Shown: positions 21,714 to 28,980 of the stretch, one piece after another | How positions within the stretch are numbered: position 1 is the first letter of the stretch | Layout of the letters: every line of letters begins with the position of its first letter | Assembly: GCA_016215735.1 (NCBI GenBank) | Contig: JACRIA010000069.1 | Span: 1-29,169 of the forward strand | Length of the DNA: 29,169 nucleotides | Source: Candidatus Peregrinibacteria bacterium | GTDB taxonomy: Bacteria > Patescibacteriota > Gracilibacteria > UBA1369 > UBA12463 | Reading direction: 5' to 3' | Notes under the pieces: generated by a model | What the model was told of the DNA's origin: nothing | The model's database searches: none | Seen by the model: only the letters and a program-made list of their open reading frames with translations | Made by a program: the position numbers and the translations under genes

Positions 21714-21764
21714 GTGCCTGTGTCCGTTTTAACTTCGTTGCTGCTTGCGCAGAGCGGCGGACGG
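21714..21764. repeat. Split palindromic element spanning the R15P isomerase stop
   Basis: GTGCCTGTGTCCG (21714-21726) matches the left half of the dispersed element, and GGCGGACGG (21756-21764) matches its right half. The 29 bases between them hold the stop codon and last codons of the isomerase. GTCCG and CGGAC can still pair across them. This reads as a decayed or interrupted copy. Confidence 0.5.
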
Positions 21765-22622
21765 TTTGAGCATCCAAGGATAAGCTTTTTGGACTTCGAG
21801 AACAAGAGTTTCTGGCTTGAATATGCCGATTTCTGTAATAACGCCCGTGATTATGTCGGGGGCGACAATTTCAAAAGCCGGATTAAAAATCTTTACTCCT
21901 TTTGGTGGATTTTCCCAGACTTCTTTTGGGTCGCGCTCTTCAATTTTTTCCTCAAAACCGTAAAGAGTTTGCGGATCAAATTTCCAAGAATTTGTACAAG
22001 AATAAGAGGGGATGCGCGCTTCGTTCGCAAATTCAGCCAGAAATTCCGTGCCGATTTTATTTATAATTTTTCCTTCACTTGTAATTGCGTCGCAGCCGAA
22101 TAAAAATATGTCTGCGTGTTTCATCGCGGTTCTGCCGGCGCTGTCAACAAAATGCATAACTTTGATTCCAGCTTTTGCAAGATTTGTTGCTGTGATGCGG
22201 CCTTGGAATTTCGGCCGCGTTTCTGTGTTATATACAGTAAATTTTTTGCCTTGTTTATGCGCTTTTATCAAAATCGCTTCAACTGTTGAAGAATGGCAGT
22301 GCGTAAAAACAATCATGTTATTTGAGATTTTTTTCGCGCCGTATTCTGCGATTAATTCTTGCGATTTTTTAAAATGATTTTTTGCTGCCTCGCATACGCT
22401 CGGCGTGTTCTTATGATTTGCGGCGCAGAAATGTAGCGCATTTCTTAACGCCGGTTCAGTTGGCCGCAGTGAAATTAGCTCATCAAGATATTTTTGGAAC
22501 TTTTTTGGATCGCGCGTTTCGCGGAGTTTTTCGCCAAACGCTTCAACCGCGGCGATCGCGATTTTTTCAGCGCCCTGAATTTCAAGATTTTTTATTTTTC
22601 TTATGATTTCATCGTATTTCAT
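21729..22622 (-). CDS. Ribose-1,5-bisphosphate isomerase
   Basis: 297 residues from the ATG at 22622 (MKYDEIIRKIKNLEIQGAEK), the usual family start; a longer frame to 22718 lies inside the upstream gene. It belongs to the eIF2B-related family and converts ribose-1,5-bisphosphate to ribulose-1,5-bisphosphate. Catalytic residues known from archaeal enzymes correspond to C109 in FTHCHSSTVEAIL and D178 in FGCDAITSEG. YNTETRPKFQGR (131-142) and FNPAFEIVAPDIIT are also conserved. Its partner AMP phosphorylase is directly upstream with a 14-base overlap; RuBisCO, the next enzyme in the archaeal/CPR AMP pathway, is not in the window. The last residues (PSAALRKQQRS) lie within remains of a palindromic element. 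Confidence 0.9.
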   Translation of the reverse strand: MKYDEIIRKIKNLEIQGAEKIAIAAVEAFGEKLRETRDPKKFQKYLDELISLRPTEPALRNALHFCAANHKNTPSVCEAAKNHFKKSQELIAEYGAKKISNNMIVFTHCHSSTVEAILIKAHKQGKKFTVYNTETRPKFQGRITATNLAKAGIKVMHFVDSAGRTAMKHADIFLFGCDAITSEGKIINKIGTEFLAEFANEARIPSYSCTNSWKFDPQTLYGFEEKIEERDPKEVWENPPKGVKIFNPAFEIVAPDIITGVITEIGIFKPETLVLEVQKAYPWMLKPSAALRKQQRS

Positions 22623-24093
22623 AACCAATGTTTGTGAGGTATTCTTTGGCATGAGTAAGCCTTTCTTCGTTTTCTGCGTAAATTGTGTAAAGCGGTTCGT
22701 TTTGCAAAACTTTTTCACCGATTTTTTTGTATAAATAAATTCCAGCTGCCGGATCCTTCGGAGCGCCTGCGATACGTGCGAGGTGGCTGATTTGTTTATT
22801 ATTTATTGATTTTACAATTCCTTCTTTTGGCGCTGTGATATGAAGAAAAAATTGTCCCGGCACAAGTTTTGCGTGTTTGCTGCCCTGCGCTTCTATAATT
22901 TCCTCCATTTTTTGATATGCTTTTCCTGAAACGAGAATATCTGTTGCCATTTTCAATCCTTGTCCTGGTCGAGCTTTGCCTGTCATTTCTAAAACTATTG
23001 CAGCCATTTTCAAGGCCTTATTCCGTAAATCGTAAGGCGCTTCAGGCTCATTTTTCAAAACTTTCATAACGTCGATTGCCTCAAGCACAGGCCCGACGCC
23101 GCGTCCTATTGGTTGGCTTCCGTCGCTCAAAAGAACTTTAACTTTTATTCCAAGAAGCCTTCCGATGCGTTCGAAATCCGCTTTCAAATCATCCGCCTGT
23201 TTTTTTGTTTTTACTTTTACGCCTGGACCCACCGGAATATCAATCAAAACATGATTCGCTCCAACAGCGTATTTTTTTGCCATAATTGAAGCGAGTAACA
23301 TTCCTTTTGGATCAAGGCTTAAAGGATGTCTGACACGAATCATCTTGTCATCAGCAGCTGCGATATCAACGCCGCCGCCCCAAGTTATACACGCGCCGAC
23401 TTTATTTACAATCTGCATAAGATGTTTCGCGTCGTTTTGAACATTCGCGAGAACTTCCATAGTATCAGCTGTGCCGGAAGGGCTTGTGATTGCGCGCGAA
23501 GAAGTTTTTGGAACTTTTATACCCATAGCCGCGACAATCGGAATTGAAATCATTGTGGTTCTGTTTCCCGGAACCCCGCCAATGCAGTGCTTATCCGCTA
23601 TAATTTCGCCTTTTTTAAATTTTAATCTGTTCCCGTGATTTACAATTGCTTTTGTGAGAGCAATTGTTTCTTTGTCATTCAAACCTTTTGTATAAGCGCC
23701 GGAAACAAAATAAGTTGTTTCAATGTCGCTTAAATCATCATTAACTACATCATTTATAATTGAATCTATTTTTTCAGGACTCAATTCTTTTCCTTCGAGC
23801 TTTTCCTTAATATAAAGCGTTGATTTTGGCTTTTCTGCTATTGTTACAATCAACCTGTCGCCGCGTTTGATTTTCAATCTTTCCCAAGTTTCAACGTAAA
23901 GCCCGATTTGATCGTCTTTAATATCTTTGGTTTCTGTGATATCAAGGATGGCTGTGATTTTGCCTTTTCTGTCATTTGTTATGCAAATACGGTCAGCCGC
24001 GAATAAATCCAGCTGGTGCGCTGTTTTTTCATTTAAAACAGCAATGAACTTATTGCCTACCTTGATAGGGATTTTCCTTGGGATAAGTCTCAT
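22609..24093 (-). CDS. AMP phosphorylase (archaeal-type thymidine phosphorylase family)
   Basis: 494 residues. Splits AMP (and other NMPs) with phosphate into base and ribose-1,5-bisphosphate. The N-terminal 85 residues are the extra domain that distinguishes AMP phosphorylase from bacterial DeoA. The central part carries ADKHCIGGVPGNRTT (166-180), SSRAITSPSGTADTME (198-213) and ITWGGGVDIAAAD with the phosphate/nucleotide-binding lobe. A C-terminal domain ends near 494. Length matches the family (about 500). It heads the probable operon with R15P isomerase (14-base overlap) and dCMP deaminase. A promoter candidate lies about 75 bases upstream. Confidence 0.93.
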   Translation of the reverse strand: MRLIPRKIPIKVGNKFIAVLNEKTAHQLDLFAADRICITNDRKGKITAILDITETKDIKDDQIGLYVETWERLKIKRGDRLIVTIAEKPKSTLYIKEKLEGKELSPEKIDSIINDVVNDDLSDIETTYFVSGAYTKGLNDKETIALTKAIVNHGNRLKFKKGEIIADKHCIGGVPGNRTTMISIPIVAAMGIKVPKTSSRAITSPSGTADTMEVLANVQNDAKHLMQIVNKVGACITWGGGVDIAAADDKMIRVRHPLSLDPKGMLLASIMAKKYAVGANHVLIDIPVGPGVKVKTKKQADDLKADFERIGRLLGIKVKVLLSDGSQPIGRGVGPVLEAIDVMKVLKNEPEAPYDLRNKALKMAAIVLEMTGKARPGQGLKMATDILVSGKAYQKMEEIIEAQGSKHAKLVPGQFFLHITAPKEGIVKSINNKQISHLARIAGAPKDPAAGIYLYKKIGEKVLQNEPLYTIYAENEERLTHAKEYLTNIGYEIR

Positions 24094-24166
24094 GATTTTT
24101 GTTTTTATTTGGCGCGGACAGACATAGCGGATCCGCGCGCGTTGTGTTTGTTTTAGGCTTTAAGAT

Positions 24167-24195
24167 ATTATATCAGATTTTTAAGGTTTTGGGAA
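24167..24195 (-). promoter_or_regulatory. Candidate promoter of the AMP phosphorylase operon
   Basis: On the minus strand TTCCCA (24195-24190), 17 bases, then a perfect TATAAT (24172-24167). The leader of about 65 bases contains the palindrome GCGGATCCGC (24127-24136). The rest of the 229-base gap up to 24322 holds no recognisable gene. Confidence 0.5.
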
Positions 24196-24322
24196 GGGGT
24201 TTGGGGGACGGAGGCAGTTTCGGCGCTATTTCACGCTTGTTTCGAATCAGGAATCTTGATTATAAAATAAACTTAAAATGGCGCAAAAAAATCTACGCTT
24301 GCCCTAGGGCGGAAATCTTGAT

Positions 24323-25957
24323 TTATTCCACGACTTCCAAATAACACTTTTCGCAGTAAACTTTTTCAGGACTGTTTGGATTGTAGGCGGTGTTTATCGC
24401 GGCGCCGCATTTTTGGCAGGTACGATTGTAAAGTTTGCGCTCAGTGCGGAGGTTGTGGCGGGCTTGATATCTGCATTCAAAGCAAATTTGCGGCAGAGAC
24501 AGATTTTGGTGTTTATAGAATTTTATTTCCTGCGGGATGAATTTTATTTTTTTTCCGCACGATTCGCAGCTAAAAATTTCATTGATAATATTGTCCGGCG
24601 CAGCCGTGGCTAGTATTGAAGGCACATGCTTGCCGCCTGCTGACGCTGGCTCGGATTCTTTCCACGAATATCCTGATTTAAGCGCTTCCAGCCTGGTGAG
24701 CGGATAATAATCAATCGCGACAGTCTCGTTATAGCAGAAAGGAGAAAGATTTATCGGAAAAAATTCGCCCCATTCACCAGTACGTTTCATATGTTCGATA
24801 ATTCGCGAGCGCAGTTCCTTATAATCTTTTTCAGAATATTCTTTATTGAAAATGCAGTATTCGCCGCGTTTTAATCCAACGCATCCAAAACAGTGTTTTG
24901 AATGATAGCAGTGGTCGCAGTATTGGAGATTCGCGCAGTAATAGCAGTATGTCGTGAATTGAACATTATAAAGCTGAAGCGTGCTCATTGTTTCATAGCA
25001 GAGTTCGGGTTTGTAATAAATAAACGAGCTGTCATGCGTGTCTTTTGGATCACACGCGTCTGTTAAATAAGCGCAGTCCCAGCCGTTTATCACATCAAAA
25101 GATTCATGCACACGCTTGCAGTTTTTCAAATAATCGCCTGTGCATTCCTCGCATTTCAGCAATTCAGCGTATTTGACGATGCGGTTTTTCAGCATTTTTT
25201 CAAATTCCTTTTTTGCGCCTTCGGCGCTGTCCGGCGAACTAAATATTTTCTTTATTTCCGCCTCGAATTCTTCTTTCGTTTTCTGTTTATTGAAAATACA
25301 ATTTTGTTTGTTTCTGAGCCCCCAGGAAAATAAACAATTACTGCAGGCTTTTAAATCAGCGCAAAAATAACAATCACTTGAATCAGAGAGATCTTTTGAA
25401 AATAAACAGTGATAGCATTTTAAGCAGTTTATGCATTCGTACAGCAATTCGCTGTTGTAAATATAACTGCAGTCTATGCAGTCCTTGCAGGTTTGCGCGA
25501 GTTTTCCGTAATAGCAGTCTTCGTCATTTTCAGACGCAAAAAGTAAATAGCAGTTTTTGTTGTCACCGGTCATGTTTGTGTATTCGCAATTAACGCTGTT
25601 TATGACCATTGAATATAAGCGCGGCACTTTTATCTGCAAATCGCGGAAATTTTCAGCGAATGTTTTTGAAAAATCAAAGTCGCGGCCAAATTCCATTGGA
25701 TCCCATTTGTTGCTCCACCAATAATCGTTTTCATATGCCTTGAAAGGCTTATCAGGAGAATAGATTGAAATTATGTTTTTACCTGTGCCGTCGCATTTTC
25801 TTTGATAAAGTGCGCGCTCGTTTCTGAAAGCGTATCTGCGCTGCATGCGGCAGTCCGGACAGCGTGTCGGAGATGGAACATCCAATTTGGCGTAAAAGAT
25901 TTTTTCTTTTTCAGAGAGAATAAATTTTCCGCCGCAATTTTTACAAACTTTATTCAT
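24323..25957 (-). CDS. Very Cys-rich zinc-ribbon protein of CPR type
   Basis: 544 residues with about 42 Cys. The two ends are duplicated zinc-ribbon-like modules. The N-terminal one is CKNC, CPDC and ER-x-LYQRKC (residues 5-55). The C-terminal one is CESC, CFEC, ERKLYNRTCQKC and CEKC (464-538). The middle has two related blocks of closely spaced Cys (124-225 and 320-372), each ending in (N/Y)CIFNK followed by a charged helix. In the second block GEWGEFFPINLSPFCYNE (394-411) follows. Many Cys occur as CxxC or at five- to nine-residue steps, suggesting several bound metal ions in a ladder-like array. No signal peptide. The start overlaps the stop of a fragment of a related gene as ATGA. The role is unknown. 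Confidence 0.75.
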   Translation of the reverse strand: MNKVCKNCGGKFILSEKEKIFYAKLDVPSPTRCPDCRMQRRYAFRNERALYQRKCDGTGKNIISIYSPDKPFKAYENDYWWSNKWDPMEFGRDFDFSKTFAENFRDLQIKVPRLYSMVINSVNCEYTNMTGDNKNCYLLFASENDEDCYYGKLAQTCKDCIDCSYIYNSELLYECINCLKCYHCLFSKDLSDSSDCYFCADLKACSNCLFSWGLRNKQNCIFNKQKTKEEFEAEIKKIFSSPDSAEGAKKEFEKMLKNRIVKYAELLKCEECTGDYLKNCKRVHESFDVINGWDCAYLTDACDPKDTHDSSFIYYKPELCYETMSTLQLYNVQFTTYCYYCANLQYCDHCYHSKHCFGCVGLKRGEYCIFNKEYSEKDYKELRSRIIEHMKRTGEWGEFFPINLSPFCYNETVAIDYYPLTRLEALKSGYSWKESEPASAGGKHVPSILATAAPDNIINEIFSCESCGKKIKFIPQEIKFYKHQNLSLPQICFECRYQARHNLRTERKLYNRTCQKCGAAINTAYNPNSPEKVYCEKCYLEVVE

Positions 25958-26095
25958 AAGCCGTACGTTATAACTTCCGGATAAGTTGATTCATACCACT
26001 TCCCCCAGCTTTCATCAGTTTTCATTTGCTTGATAATTTCTTCGACTTTTTCGTGATATTCTTCCGGAGAATATTCAACATGATTTATTATAGCA
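25954..26095 (-). pseudogene. C-terminal fragment related to the Cys-rich protein
   Basis: A coding-like frame reads INHVEYSPEEYHEKVEEIIK then QMKTDESWGKWYESTYPEV and stops at 25954-25956. It aligns with residues 369-405 of the neighbouring Cys-rich protein (NKEYSEKDYKELRSRIIEHM, GEWGEFFP). There is no ATG before the similarity; the frame runs upstream into very AT-rich DNA. It overlaps the Cys-rich gene start as ATGA. It is most likely the tail of a deleted tandem relative. Confidence 0.5.
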
Positions 26096-26135
26096 GAAAA
26101 TATATTTTCCTTGATTTTAATTTTTATATATGCTA

Positions 26136-26149
26136 TTCTATATATAGAA
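26136..26149. promoter_or_regulatory. Candidate operator of the Phd/RelE pair
   Basis: TTCTATATATAGAA is a perfect 14-base palindrome 16 bases upstream of the antitoxin ATG. Antitoxins of the Phd/YefM type repress their own operon by binding such palindromes. TATATA sequences here could also serve as the -10 box. Confidence 0.45.
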
Positions 26150-26165
26150 ATATAAGTTTTAATAT

Positions 26166-26414
26166 ATGGTAAAAATTATACCAACTACAAAAATTCAGCA
26201 AAATATCGGCGCTATTTCGGCTTCCATAGGCCAAGATTTGTATATTGTAACCAATCGCGGCGAAGGGAAAATCGTAATGCTCCCTTATTTTGATGGATGC
26301 GACGAGTATTTTGCGGAATACATGGAGGATTATGTAATGTCCAAAAATAAAGAGGTTTTAAAGGGTCGTTATCAAAAATCATCCGATTCCGGAAAAAGCT
26401 CATTAACCGTATAG
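26166..26414 (+). CDS. Phd/YefM-like antitoxin
   Basis: 82 residues. The N-terminal IIPTTKIQQNIGAISASIGQ, then DLYIVTNRGEGKIVMLPYFD is the Phd/YefM DNA-binding fold; the C-terminal EYFAEYMEDYVMSKNKEVLK would cap the toxin. The RelE-type toxin gene begins three bases after the stop. A perfect palindrome just upstream is a plausible autoregulatory site. Confidence 0.8.
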   Translation: MVKIIPTTKIQQNIGAISASIGQDLYIVTNRGEGKIVMLPYFDGCDEYFAEYMEDYVMSKNKEVLKGRYQKSSDSGKSSLTV

Positions 26415-26417
26415 CGA

Positions 26418-26687
26418 GTGGTTTTATTTGTTTTTACAAAATACGCAAAAAAGATTTTTGGGAAATTGCCGAAAATTGAAAGGGAAAGAATCTTGAATAA
26501 ACTTGCCGGGTTAAAAAAACATCCAGATATTTTTTCCATGCTTAGAAAGCTTGTTGATTTCGAGCCGGCAACGCACAGGCTTAGGACTGGGGATTATCGG
26601 TTGATTTTGGAATTAAAAAAATATGACGCAAAAATTGTTGAGTTTTGGGTGCTTGATGTAGGGCATAGAAAGGATATCTATAAATAA
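26418..26687 (+). CDS. RelE-type toxin
   Basis: 89 residues with a GTG start. Family features are FVFTKYAKKIFGKLPKIERE, THRLRTGDYRLILEL and the end VLDVGHRKDIYK, with the conserved basic residues of RelE mRNA interferases. It cleaves mRNA on the ribosome when the antitoxin is degraded. It is paired with the Phd/YefM-like gene three bases upstream and convergent to ackA, 41 bases away. It shares little sequence with the other RelE-type toxin at 13 kb, so the two modules are separate acquisitions rather than a recent duplication. Confidence 0.85.
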   Translation: MVLFVFTKYAKKIFGKLPKIERERILNKLAGLKKHPDIFSMLRKLVDFEPATHRLRTGDYRLILELKKYDAKIVEFWVLDVGHRKDIYK

Positions 26688-26728
26688 AAGACATTTCTTT
26701 AACCGCTAAACCCAGCAATTTATTCATT

Positions 26729-27862
26729 TTAACGGGTTTTTAAAGCTTCTTTCGCGATTAGCAATTCCTCGTTTGTTGGAATTACCAAGATTTTTATTTT
26801 ACTCGGAGTGTTGTTGATAGCAAGAGCATTTTGTTTATTTTTCTTTTGATCAATGCTTGCGCCTAAAAATTTTAGGTAATCGCAAATTGTGCTCCTTACA
26901 TACCACGCTTTTTCACCAATGCCTGCTGTAAAAACTACTGCGTTGAGGCCTTTCATCACAGCCGCGTAAGCAGCTATGTATTTTGCTGTTCTGTAAGCCA
27001 AAATTTCAATCGCGAGGCGCGCCATTTTATTTTTTTTCTGCGCCAAGGCCCAAATGTCTTTCATGTTGGAAAAGCCGCAAATGCCCCTCAACCCTGATTC
27101 ATTATTCAAAATATTTTTAGCTTCTTTTATTGAAAATTTTTGCGCCAAATACAGTACAATTTCGGGATCAATATCTCCGGAGCGTGTTCCCATTGGTACG
27201 CCTTCAAGCGGCGTGAAGCCCATGCTTGTATCAACAGCGCGGCCTCCGATTGAAGCAGTTATGCTCACGCCGTTTCCAATATGGCATGAAACTATTTTTG
27301 CGTTTTTCACGAAATAGCGTCCCTCCTTTTCTTCTAAAATTTTCAGCGCTTCATTAACAACATATTGATGGCTTGTTCCGTGAAATCCATAGCGCCTGAT
27401 TTTCTTGTTTTTATAAAGAGAGTAGGGAAGCGCATACAGATAAGCTTTTTCAGGTATTGTTGAATAAAAAGCAGTATCAAAAACCGCGACATTTTTTGCT
27501 TTTGGAAATATTTTTTGGCATGCGCGGATTCCTTCGAGATTTGCTGGATTATGTAATGGCGCGAGTTCGCACAAATCCTGAATTTTTTTGAGAACTTTCG
27601 CTGTGATGACTGTTGGTTTTTTGTATTCTTCTCCGCCATGCACGACTCGATGGCCGATTAGTTTTATTTCATTTCGATTTTTTATAATTTTTTCTTTCAA
27701 AAGCAAATCAGCGATGAATTTTATTCCGTTGTGATACGCATTTTTTCCTGATGTTTCAGGCGGAATTTCAACAATGCCTTTATAAAGGCAAAACATTATT
27801 GATGATTCAATTAATTGGAATTTAATTGATGAAGAGCCGGCATTGATGACTAAAATTTTCAT
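26729..27862 (-). CDS. ackA: Acetate kinase
   Basis: 377 residues. Makes ATP and acetate from acetyl phosphate and ADP. ASKHA-family motifs are visible: VINAGSSSIKFQL (5-17), GHRVVHGG (70-77), YGFHGTSHQYV (158-168), HIGNGVSI (195-202), DTSMGFTPLEGVPMGTRSGD (212-231) and VFTAGIGE near 310. About 20 residues shorter than typical, mainly in loops. It follows pta in the same orientation; the 29-base gap between them is made of GGGACC hairpins, so levels of the two proteins may be tuned by that structure. Confidence 0.94.
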   Translation of the reverse strand: MKILVINAGSSSIKFQLIESSIMFCLYKGIVEIPPETSGKNAYHNGIKFIADLLLKEKIIKNRNEIKLIGHRVVHGGEEYKKPTVITAKVLKKIQDLCELAPLHNPANLEGIRACQKIFPKAKNVAVFDTAFYSTIPEKAYLYALPYSLYKNKKIRRYGFHGTSHQYVVNEALKILEEKEGRYFVKNAKIVSCHIGNGVSITASIGGRAVDTSMGFTPLEGVPMGTRSGDIDPEIVLYLAQKFSIKEAKNILNNESGLRGICGFSNMKDIWALAQKKNKMARLAIEILAYRTAKYIAAYAAVMKGLNAVVFTAGIGEKAWYVRSTICDYLKFLGASIDQKKNKQNALAINNTPSKIKILVIPTNEELLIAKEALKTR

Positions 27863-27926
27863 ATTTATTTGGGACCAGGTCCCTTCGGGATTTATTTGGG
27901 ACCAGGTCCCTTCGGGACCAGGTCCC
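27863..27926. repeat. Tandem GGGACC hairpin repeats between pta and ackA
   Basis: The unit ATTTATTTGGGACCAGGTCC plus CTTCGGG (27 bases) occurs twice in tandem at 27863-27889 and 27890-27916, and GGGACCAGGTCCC appears a third time at 27914-27926. Internal hairpins include GGTCCC-TTC-GGGACC at 27905-27919. The repeat supplies the last codons and TAA stop of pta and the leader of ackA. This is a different sequence from the GCC/GGC element family but has a similar stem with a TTC loop. Confidence 0.75.
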
Positions 27927-28941
27927 GTTGGATCAGATCACATTTATACTGCGGTTCAAGAACTTCGCATGCTGTGAAGGCTGTGAGAGTTATGATATCT
28001 GGAACAGAACAGCCTCTTGAAAGATCATTTATTGGTTTTTGCAGACCTTGCAAAATTGGGCCGATGGCCTGCGCGCCGGCAAGTCTTTGGACTAACTTAT
28101 ATGCGATGTTTGCGGCTTCAATATCAGGAAAAATCAAAACATTCGCGTTGCCTTTAAGAGGAGAATCAGGGCATTTTTTTTCTGCGACCCAAGGCACAAG
28201 CGCGGCATCAACCTGCAATTCGCCGTCAACAAGCAGATCCGGCCGTTTATCCTTCAAAATCGCGGTTGCCTCTGCCATTTTTTGCGACATCGGATGTTTC
28301 GTTGAACCTTTTGTTGAAAATGATAAAAACGCCACGCGCGGATCAAGGCCAAAACGTTTCGCTGTTTCCGCAGTATCTTCAGCAATGCCGGCAAGATCAA
28401 AAGAATTTGGATCAATCGTGACAGCGCAGTCAGCGAACAAAAGCAGGCGTTTTTCAAGAATCATGAAGAAAACCCCTGAAACTTTGTGGAATTTTTCTTT
28501 AGTTTTAATGATTTGAAGCGCTGGTTTTACAGTGTCTGCTGTTGAAGCGTGTCTGGCGCCGGAAACCATTCCATCAGCATCGTCTTTTTGCACCATCATT
28601 ACGCCGTAGTAATCAAAATTTTCCATTGTTTTGTGGGCTTCTTCTTCTGTTACACCTTTGCTTTTTCGTAATTTAAAAAATTCATGGCTGTATTTTTCCA
28701 TTTGCGCTGTTTTTTTCAGCGGATCATAAATTTCTACCTTATCAAAATTGATATTCAGGCCGAGGCGGCGGCTAGCTTCCGTTATTTCTTTTTCACTTCC
28801 AAGTAAAATTGGATAAGCGAGTTTTTCTTTTTGAATAATTTCAGTCGCGCGCAAAATGCGTTCTTCCGTGCCTTCTGGAAACACAATTCTTTTTTTGCGC
28901 TTGCGCGCCTTTTCTTTTACAAGCTCAACGAGGTTCATCAT
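27892..28941 (-). CDS. pta: Phosphate acetyltransferase
   Basis: 349 residues. Exchanges CoA of acetyl-CoA for phosphate, giving acetyl phosphate for acetate kinase. PTA/PTB-family motifs are IVFPEGTEERILRA (19-32), DADGMVSGARHASTADTVKP (120-139), FLSFSTKGSTKHP, DGELQVDAALVP and NVLIFPDIEAANIAYKLVQR. Single-domain length; the final residues (DLVPKGPGPK) are encoded by the GGGACC repeat and are probably a late addition. First gene of pta-ackA. A weak TTGCGC/TAAAAT pair lies upstream near 28957-28986. Confidence 0.94.
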   Translation of the reverse strand: MMNLVELVKEKARKRKKRIVFPEGTEERILRATEIIQKEKLAYPILLGSEKEITEASRRLGLNINFDKVEIYDPLKKTAQMEKYSHEFFKLRKSKGVTEEEAHKTMENFDYYGVMMVQKDDADGMVSGARHASTADTVKPALQIIKTKEKFHKVSGVFFMILEKRLLLFADCAVTIDPNSFDLAGIAEDTAETAKRFGLDPRVAFLSFSTKGSTKHPMSQKMAEATAILKDKRPDLLVDGELQVDAALVPWVAEKKCPDSPLKGNANVLIFPDIEAANIAYKLVQRLAGAQAIGPILQGLQKPINDLSRGCSVPDIITLTAFTACEVLEPQYKCDLIQRDLVPKGPGPK

Positions 28942-28980
28942 AAATTAAATTTTATCAGCCTTAGCCTCTATGGCGCAATT

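Noticed and set aside
22623..22718. A 32-residue extension of R15P isomerase
   Set aside because: It is inside the AMP phosphorylase coding region, and the conserved family start is MKYDEIIRKIKNLE at 22622.
27869..28516. A 215-codon plus-strand frame across the pta gene
   Set aside because: It lies antisense to a clear phosphate acetyltransferase, begins inside the GGGACC repeats and has no recognisable domain.
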